DNA of 10,652 nt from Acidimicrobiia bacterium (GTDB taxonomy: Bacteria; Actinomycetota; Acidimicrobiia; IMCC26256; BP-133): the NCBI GenBank assembly GCA_025934385.1, contig JAICYE010000037.1, positions 1 through 10,652 on the forward strand, in the 5' to 3' direction. A program made the translations under genes and the position numbers. Positions 6,076-10,652 of this stretch are shown here, one piece after another. The notes under the pieces were generated by a model that did not search any database, was not told the origin of the DNA, and was given only the letters and a program-made list of their open reading frames with translations. Each line of letters opens with the position of its first letter. Positions within the stretch are counted from its first letter, which is position 1.

Positions 6076-6239
6076 CGCTGTATGGCGATCCTTGGGAGCG
6101 GTCACCGCCGCTGCCGCCGGCCCCGAACCCCCACGTCGCAAATGATTCCGGTGCTGGCTTCGCCGGTTCCCCTGGGCCGCCAGGTGGCGCGACAGGTTGC
6201 GCTCGAACAGCATTGACGGCCGTCGATGTCCCCTTCAGC

Positions 6240-6251
6240 GCGACCGGTCGC
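6240..6251. promoter_or_regulatory. 12-bp perfect palindrome, candidate operator
   Basis: GCGACCGGTCGC is a perfect palindrome about 140 bases before the start of the XRE-type regulator gene. Its first ten bases (GCGACCGGTC) recur at 6353-6362, inside the second inverted repeat. Repetition of a palindromic word in the upstream region of a DNA-binding protein gene suggests binding sites for that regulator. This is inference. Confidence 0.4.
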
Positions 6252-6356
6252 ACCCCATGGTCGAGCCCCACGCGAACCGGCGTTCCTCCGTTGACACCGG
6301 GCCACACGCCGGCGTCGCCGATTTGCCGTTTGCGCTGCCCGTCGGGCGGGTAGCGA

Positions 6357-6374
6357 CCGGTCAGCGGTGACCGG
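6357..6374. promoter_or_regulatory. 7-bp inverted repeat next to the regulator's ribosome binding site, candidate operator
   Basis: CCGGTCA (6357-6363) and TGACCGG (6368-6374) are perfect reverse complements around GCGG. The repeat ends two bases before AAGGGGG, the ribosome binding site of the XRE-type gene starting at 6390. A dimeric regulator bound here, or a hairpin in the mRNA, could block expression of the operon. It overlaps a second copy of GCGACCGGTC (6353-6362), the left part of the palindrome at 6240-6251. Confidence 0.45.
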
Positions 6375-6389
6375 CCAAGGGGGCGACCA

Positions 6390-6653
6390 GTGCGGGCGGA
6401 AGACACCGAGACAGCCGCGGCGTCGCTGCAGGACGTTCTCCTGGCCTTGGCCGACGAACGGCGGGCCCGAGGCGTGTCCCGGACGGCGGTGGCCGCCCGG
6501 ATGGCCACGTCGGAGCGGGCCGTGGCCCGGCTCGAGACCGGGGCGATCGATCCTCATCTGTCGACCGTGGCCCGCTTCGCCAACGCCATCGGAAAACGCC
6601 TCGAGTGGCGCCTCGTCGACCGGGACGACGACGTCGCAGAGGCGGACGGCTGA
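6390..6653 (+). CDS. XRE-family helix-turn-helix regulator
   Basis: An 87-residue protein that is almost entirely one Cro/C1-type DNA-binding domain. The helix-turn-helix lies at about residues 30-50 (SRTAVAARMATSERAVARLE), followed by GAIDPHLSTVARFANAIGKRLEWRL, the pattern seen in small XRE regulators and HigA-like antitoxins. An acidic tail DRDDDVAEADG ends it. There is no ligand-binding domain. The start is GTG at 6390, well placed behind AAGGGGG. It is the first gene of a five-gene operon; the phosphatase gene begins two bases after its stop. No toxin-like small gene adjoins it, so an antitoxin role is unlikely. It probably represses its own operon through the palindromes just upstream (inferred). 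Its target and effector are unknown. Confidence 0.88.
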   Translation: MRAEDTETAAASLQDVLLALADERRARGVSRTAVAARMATSERAVARLETGAIDPHLSTVARFANAIGKRLEWRLVDRDDDVAEADG

Positions 6654-6655
6654 CG

Positions 6656-7966
6656 ATGGCCGGCCGGAAACCGGCCCTGCCGTCGGAGACCACCGTGGCG
6701 GAGCCGCGCCGCATCGCCGCCGAGCCGGGCAAGGCGACGTCGTGGGCGGAACCGCTCCAGCGGCTGGCGCTGGCGCTCATCCGGGCGGTTTCCCTCGACG
6801 ACGTGGCCGCCGCCACGGTCGCCTACGGGCCGATGGCCGCCGGGGCCGGGTGCGGACATGCGCTCCTGCTCGACCGTCGAGGCGGGGTGGCCGTGTCTCT
6901 CCTGGGCGGCCCGGCCGTCCGGACGGCCCGGCTCGACGACCTCGGCCTCGACGCGCCCGTCCCCTGGAACGACGCCGTGCACGACCACCGGGTGATCACC
7001 TTTCCCTCGACCACGGCGTTGTACGAGGCCTATCCCGGGCTGGGGTCGCTGGTCGCCTTCCCGACGTCGGGTCCGGTGGTCACCACACCGCTGGTCTGCG
7101 TCGGGGAATGCCGCGGCTCCCTGACGTTCGGTTTCGAGCCACAGGCCGACGACGACGGCGGTGCCCCTCCGGTCGCGGCGTTGCAGGAGATCGCCGCGGT
7201 CGTCGGGCAGGCCGCCGCCCGGGCGGCGATCTACGCCAGCGAGCACCAGTCGGTGGAACTGCTCCAGCGGGCCTACCTCCCGGTACGGCTCTCGCCGCTG
7301 GCCGGACTGTCGTTCGCCACCCGCTACCTGCCCGCCGGGGAGCCGGTGGCCGTCGGGGGTGACTGGTACGACGTCCTGCCCCTGCCCGGCCCGCTCGTCG
7401 GACTGGTGATCGGTGATGTCGCCGGCCATGGCATCCGGGCGGCGGCCGTGATGGCCTCGCTGCGGGCGGCGCTGCGGGCCTTCGCCACCGTCGAGGCCTG
7501 CCCGGCCCGGATCCTGACGCGCTTGAACGACTACACATGTCGCTACAAGCCCGACACCTTCGCCACTGTCTTCGTCGGCGTGTTCGATCCCGACGAGGAC
7601 CTGATCCGGTACGCGCTGGCCGGGCATCCCCCGGCACTGCTCGTGGCCCGTGACGGCGCGACCGACGTCCTCGACGGCACGGTCGGGCCACCCCTGGGGG
7701 TCCCCGGCGCCACCTACGAGCCGCGTGAGCACCCCTTCCCGGCGGGCGCCTCCCTGGTGGCCTACACCGACGGGCTCATCGAGCGCCGCGATCAACCGAT
7801 CGACGCCCGACTGGCCGAGCTCGTCCACGCCGCTCGGGCCGGGGCCGGAGGAGGCCCCGACGCCCTCTGCGACTGGCTCGTCTTCGAGCTGCTCTCCGAC
7901 AAGGACCTCTTCGACGACGCCGCCCTCCTCGTGGCGGCCCGCCAGGACCGCGGCCATGGCCGGTGA
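6656..7966 (+). CDS. GAF-SpoIIE (PP2C-type) serine/threonine phosphatase, RsbU-like
   Basis: This 436-residue cytoplasmic protein has a probable GAF sensor domain (about 33-190) and a C-terminal SpoIIE/PP2C phosphatase domain (about 215-430). The junction helix has SVELLQRAYLPVRL (199-212), typical of GAF-SpoIIE proteins. Phosphatase motifs are complete: GGDWYD (234-239), GDVAGHG (253-259), AGHPPALL (322-329), YTDGLIE (370-376) and DDAALL (420-425), with Asp residues for two metal ions. Relatives dephosphorylate anti-anti-sigma (STAS) proteins in partner-switching pathways, but neither a STAS protein nor an HATPase kinase is encoded in this window, so the substrate must lie elsewhere or be unusual. 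The ATG at 6656 lies two bases after the regulator gene; its ribosome binding site is weak (AGAGGCGGA), which suggests translational coupling. The last 11 bases overlap the next gene. Confidence 0.92.
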   Translation: MAGRKPALPSETTVAEPRRIAAEPGKATSWAEPLQRLALALIRAVSLDDVAAATVAYGPMAAGAGCGHALLLDRRGGVAVSLLGGPAVRTARLDDLGLDAPVPWNDAVHDHRVITFPSTTALYEAYPGLGSLVAFPTSGPVVTTPLVCVGECRGSLTFGFEPQADDDGGAPPVAALQEIAAVVGQAAARAAIYASEHQSVELLQRAYLPVRLSPLAGLSFATRYLPAGEPVAVGGDWYDVLPLPGPLVGLVIGDVAGHGIRAAAVMASLRAALRAFATVEACPARILTRLNDYTCRYKPDTFATVFVGVFDPDEDLIRYALAGHPPALLVARDGATDVLDGTVGPPLGVPGATYEPREHPFPAGASLVAYTDGLIERRDQPIDARLAELVHAARAGAGGGPDALCDWLVFELLSDKDLFDDAALLVAARQDRGHGR

Positions 7967-8492
7967 GCGGCGGTCAGCCCGCCGGCACCATGCCCTGATC
8001 CCCGAACGGTCGGCGGTGCTGCTCAGGGTGGGCACCAGTCTCGGGCCCGTCAGCTTCGGCGCCAACGGGCTCGACGGATTCATCGAGGCGGCCGTCGACG
8101 GCGACCGGATCGATGTCGAGACCGCACCGGCGGCCCACCTGGAGCTCGACGTCATCCGGTTGACGTCGGGCAACACCATCTACGACACCGAGCTCCGGCG
8201 CCAGATCGACGCCCGGCGGTTCCCCCGGGCCTACGTGGATCTCCACCGGGTGACGAGCCTCGACCGGGACTCGTCGACCTTCCACGTCAGCGGTGAGATC
8301 ACCCTGCGGGGCGTCACGGTTCCAGCCGACGGGGTCGTCGTCGCCGAGTTTCCCGAGCGCCGGCTGATGGCCGTCTCCGGCGAGGAGACGCTCAACATCT
8401 CCGACTTCGGCATTCCACCGCCGTCGCTGTTCATGATCAAGATCGACCCGGAAGTGAAGCTGCGCCTCCATCTCGAAGCCCGGGGGGAATAG
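7956..8492 (+). CDS. YceI-like lipid/isoprenoid-binding protein without signal peptide
   Basis: A 178-residue protein resembling the YceI family, whose members form a lipocalin-like beta barrel that binds polyisoprenoids or other hydrophobic molecules. Visible family features are SGNTIYDTELRRQIDARRFPRAYVDL (about 71-96), which matches the usual RDxHLRSxxFFDxxxYP block in position, VSGEITLRGVTVP (111-123) and TLNISDFGIPPP (145-156). Similarity is partial, so this is a divergent member. Classic YceI proteins are secreted; here the N-terminus (MAGERRSARRHH) is basic with no hydrophobic core, so the protein is probably cytoplasmic. The ATG at 7956 overlaps the phosphatase gene by 11 bases. The P450 gene starts five bases after its stop. 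In this setting it may carry or sense the P450 substrate (inferred). Confidence 0.75.
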   Translation: MAGERRSARRHHALIPERSAVLLRVGTSLGPVSFGANGLDGFIEAAVDGDRIDVETAPAAHLELDVIRLTSGNTIYDTELRRQIDARRFPRAYVDLHRVTSLDRDSSTFHVSGEITLRGVTVPADGVVVAEFPERRLMAVSGEETLNISDFGIPPPSLFMIKIDPEVKLRLHLEARGE

Positions 8493-8497
8493 CACCT

Positions 8498-9778
8498 GTG
8501 GGTCTCGCCGGCGGGCGACTGGCGGTCGATCTCCACGACCCCCGGACGTATACGGCCGGCGTGCCCCACGACGCCTTCGCCCTTCTGCGGCGGGAGTGCC
8601 CGGTCTACCGCCAGCACGAGCGGGCGATCCTCGGCTGGCCGGAGGGCCCGGGGTACTGGGCGGTCACCCGCTACCACCACGTCGTCCACGTCAACCGGAA
8701 CCCGGACGTGTTCTCCTCCCAGCTCGGAGCGACGCAGATCCGCGACCCCAATCCCGACGACCTGGCCTTCCAGCGGCGGATGATGCTCAACCTCGACCCG
8801 CCCGAGCACAGCCGGCTCCGGCGTATCGTGAGCAAGGCGTTCACCCCCCGCCGGATCGAGCGGCTCGCCTCGTTCCTCCGGGAGCGGGCCCGGGCGCTCG
8901 TCGACGCCGTCGCACCGCACGGCGCCTGCGACTTCAGCCAGGAGCTCGCCGCCGACCTGCCGCTGCTGGCCCTGGCCGAGATCCTGGGCGTCCCGACCGC
9001 CGACCGCCGCCTCCTGTTCGAGTGGGGCAACCGCGTCATCGGCTTCCAGGACCCGGAGTACGCCCGCCTCGACGAGTCGGGCCGGCCGGTCGATCCCCGC
9101 TCGCGGGCGGCGCTCACCGACATGTTCGACTACGCCCACGACCTTGCCGACCGCAAGCGCCGGGACCCCGGTGACGACGTCATCACCGCCCTGCTCCTCG
9201 CCGAGGTCGACGGGCAGACCCTCAGCCGCGAGGAGTACGAGAACTTCTTCTTCCTGCTCACCGTGGCCGGCAACGAGACGCTGCGCAACGTGCTCCCGTC
9301 GGGGATGCACGCCCTCCTCGAACATCCCGACCAGCACCGCCGGCTGCTCGACGACCCGCCGCTCCTGCCGGTCGCCGTCGAGGAGATGCTGCGCTTCGCC
9401 GGGCCGGTGATGTGCTTCCGCCGGACGGCCGCCGCCGACGTCGAGCTCGGCGGCACGAAGATCGCCGCCGGCGACAAGGTCGTCGTCTACTACGCCTCGG
9501 CCAACCGGGACGACGCCGTCTTCCCCGACCCCGACCGCTTCGACGTCGCCCGGACGCCCAACGAGCACCTGGCGTTCGGCGCCGGACCCCACTTCTGCCT
9601 GGGGGCCCACCTGGCGCGGCTGCAGATGCGGGTCTTCTTCGAAGAGGTCCTCTGGCGGCTTCCCGACCTGGAGCTCGACGGCCCGGTGGAACGGCTGCAG
9701 TCGAACTTCCAGGCCGGGGTCAAGCACATGCCGGTCCGGTTTTCTCCACCGTCCCCAGTCAAAGGAGGAGTCGTATGA
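8498..9778 (+). CDS. Cytochrome P450, CYP124/125/142-like
   Basis: This 426-residue soluble P450 has all hallmarks. The C-helix region is MMLNLDPPEHSRLRRIVSKA (95-114). The I-helix oxygen-activation motif is AGNET (257-261, Thr261). The ExxR motif is Glu296/Arg299 in EEMLR, and the heme loop FGAGPHFCLG (360-369) has the iron ligand Cys367. No membrane anchor is present, so it needs separate ferredoxin and reductase partners, which are not encoded here. The DPPEH block, AGNETLRN and the C-terminal VKHMPVRF resemble mycobacterial CYP125, CYP124 and CYP142, which hydroxylate the chain end of sterols and methyl-branched lipids; the true substrate is unknown. The start is GTG at 8498 behind GGGGGA. 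The gene overlaps the hydrolase gene by four bases (ATGA), and its last codons carry that gene's ribosome binding site. Confidence 0.95.
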   Translation: MGLAGGRLAVDLHDPRTYTAGVPHDAFALLRRECPVYRQHERAILGWPEGPGYWAVTRYHHVVHVNRNPDVFSSQLGATQIRDPNPDDLAFQRRMMLNLDPPEHSRLRRIVSKAFTPRRIERLASFLRERARALVDAVAPHGACDFSQELAADLPLLALAEILGVPTADRRLLFEWGNRVIGFQDPEYARLDESGRPVDPRSRAALTDMFDYAHDLADRKRRDPGDDVITALLLAEVDGQTLSREEYENFFFLLTVAGNETLRNVLPSGMHALLEHPDQHRRLLDDPPLLPVAVEEMLRFAGPVMCFRRTAAADVELGGTKIAAGDKVVVYYASANRDDAVFPDPDRFDVARTPNEHLAFGAGPHFCLGAHLARLQMRVFFEEVLWRLPDLELDGPVERLQSNFQAGVKHMPVRFSPPSPVKGGVV

Positions 9779-10617
9779 CCGCCCAGCCCGCTTCCCAGAG
9801 CTCCCTCTCGGTCGGTGACATCCGCGTCACCTACCTGCCCGACGGCGAGGCCCACCTCAGCGCCACCGGGGTGTTCCCCGCATCAAGCGACGTGAGCTGG
9901 CAGCCGCATCACCAGTGGCTCGACGACGACGGGTGGTGGGTGGCGTCCGTCGGTGGGTTCCTGGTCGAGACGGGTGACCGCAAGCTTCTCGTCGACCTCG
10001 GCTTCGGGGACCAGACCTTCGAGGCCCCGGGGTTCGCCCGGGCCCAGGGTGGACGATTCCTGGAGAGTCTGAAGCAGGCCGGCGTCCTTCCCGAGGAGAT
10101 CGACACCGTTCTCCTCACGCACCTGCACTCCGACCACACGGGGTGGATCAGCGACCAGGAGTCGCTCACGTTCCCCAAGGCCACCTACCTGATCGGCAGC
10201 GACGAGGAGTGGACGTTCTTCCAGGAGCACACCGACGTACCCTTCCACCCCGGTGACTCGGTGCGGGGCCTGGAGAACCACTTCGGCACGACCACGGACG
10301 GCCAGGCGATCGCTCCCGGGGTGAACGTTCGGGCGACCCACGGCCATACGCCGGGCCACCAATCAGTCGTGATCTCGTCAGGCGCGGCCCGGGCGATCAT
10401 CATGGGGGACATTCTCCATTGCCCGGCGCAGATCACGGAGCCGGAGTGGAACACCATCTTCGACGTCGACGTGGCGCTGGCGCGCCAGGTGCGCGAGCAG
10501 CTGCTGGCCGAGGCGGAGGCTTCGGACACGGTCATGTGCTGTGGCCACGTCGCCAACGCCGTCTTCGGACGGATCCTCCCCGGCGACGGCAAGCGGATGT
10601 GGCAGATCGCCGTCTGA
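9775..10617 (+). CDS. Metallo-beta-lactamase-fold hydrolase (lactonase-like)
   Basis: A 280-residue cytoplasmic protein with the metallo-beta-lactamase fold. Metal ligands are visible: the HxHxDH motif THLHSDHTG (115-123; His116, His118, Asp120, His121), His195 in HTPGH (191-195), the bridging Asp212 in MGDILHCPAQ, and His258 in CCGHV. Layout and the FPKATYLIGSDEEW segment (133-146) resemble YtnP-like and N-acyl homoserine lactonase-type members, which open lactone or ester bonds. I cannot name the substrate; it is not a recognisable beta-lactam resistance enzyme. It has no signal peptide. Translation starts at ATG 9775 with a near-perfect ribosome binding site AAAGGAGG (9761-9768) inside the P450 gene, the strongest in the window, so high expression is likely. 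It is the last gene of the operon seen here; GAGGAG at the window's end could precede another gene. Confidence 0.92.
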   Translation: MTAQPASQSSLSVGDIRVTYLPDGEAHLSATGVFPASSDVSWQPHHQWLDDDGWWVASVGGFLVETGDRKLLVDLGFGDQTFEAPGFARAQGGRFLESLKQAGVLPEEIDTVLLTHLHSDHTGWISDQESLTFPKATYLIGSDEEWTFFQEHTDVPFHPGDSVRGLENHFGTTTDGQAIAPGVNVRATHGHTPGHQSVVISSGAARAIIMGDILHCPAQITEPEWNTIFDVDVALARQVREQLLAEAEASDTVMCCGHVANAVFGRILPGDGKRMWQIAV

Positions 10618-10652
10618 CTCCGGTCGCCGCCGGTTAGGCGAGGAGCGCGGAA

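Larger units (their letters stand above)
6076..6389. other. Noncoding region ahead of the five-gene operon
   Basis: This stretch of 314 bases has no convincing gene. Its third-position GC bias is weak in all frames, and the open frames here lack ribosome binding sites and family features. It should hold the promoter of the downstream operon. TTGACA at 6291-6296 and TTGACG at 6213-6218 look like -35 boxes, but neither has a recognisable -10 box at normal spacing. The clearest signals are two related palindromes annotated separately (6240-6251 and 6357-6374). Confidence 0.5.

Noticed and set aside
3077..6145. A plus-strand open frame of 1022 codons
   Set aside because: It runs antisense through the acyl-CoA dehydrogenase and kinase-like genes and across the tRNA. 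Long stop-free antisense frames are usual at this GC content, and the translation is low-complexity with no family motif.
5987..6213. Minus-strand peptide ending in PNGIRTRVSTLRG
   Set aside because: This is the translated complement of the tRNA-Glu T-arm and anticodon arm, a frequent false gene call over tRNA genes.
6213..6296. TTGACG (6213) and TTGACA (6291) as sigma-70 -35 boxes
   Set aside because: No TATAAT-like hexamer lies 16-18 bases downstream of either, so a promoter cannot be supported, though one must exist in this region.
5968..6389. tRNA-Glu as an attachment site of an integrated element
   Set aside because: No second copy of the tRNA 3' end and no integrase gene are present in the window.
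9266..9283. AGNETL instead of AGNETT in the P450 I-helix
   Set aside because: The conserved oxygen-activation Thr (Thr261) is present; the following position varies among active P450s.
1..10652. A defence island, CRISPR array or insertion sequence
   Set aside because: No direct-repeat array, transposase, nuclease-defence gene or terminal repeats could be seen on either strand.

Overview
The window is very GC-rich bacterial DNA (about 70% by eye, third codon positions almost all G or C). The mix of genes (UdgX-type uracil-DNA glycosylase, a viral-type topoisomerase IB, a DUF5709-like acidic protein, an actinobacterial-style P450, a GAF-SpoIIE phosphatase) suggests an actinomycete-like organism, perhaps Acidimicrobiia. 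That placement is inference. No insertion sequence, CRISPR array, phage gene or replication origin was seen.

Layout. (1) 1-2251, DNA maintenance: a small acidic protein of unknown function (1-225) meets topoisomerase IB (222-1256, minus strand) tail to tail. Topoisomerase IB is divergent, across 54 bases, from an operon of UdgX (1311-1937) and a DUF5709-like protein (1934-2251). (2) 2248-5761, minus strand: a kinase-like APH protein carrying a C-terminal DUF6285-like domain (4415-5761), then an acyl-CoA dehydrogenase of ACAD10/11-LvaC type (3134-4408). This looks like a compact 4-hydroxyacyl-CoA module. A hemerythrin protein with a Rho_N-like tail follows (2478-3047), then the 3' stump of a zinc alcohol dehydrogenase (2248-2421). 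(3) 5968-6075: tRNA-Glu(CUC) and a very stable hairpin. (4) 6076-6389: a noncoding regulatory region with two related palindromes. (5) 6390-10617, plus strand: a tightly packed five-gene operon of an XRE-type regulator, a GAF-SpoIIE PP2C phosphatase, a YceI-like lipid-binding protein, a cytochrome P450 and a metallo-beta-lactamase-fold hydrolase.

How they may work together. The APH and ACAD genes probably channel 4-hydroxyacyl-CoAs into beta-oxidation by a phosphorylation-elimination route. The 6390-10617 operon joins a DNA-binding protein and a signalling phosphatase to a carrier-like protein, an oxygenase and a hydrolase, so it may be a self-regulated module that senses and modifies a small hydrophobic molecule. 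It is the best candidate here for an undescribed system. Both proposals rest on family recognition by eye and on gene order, not on any database search.
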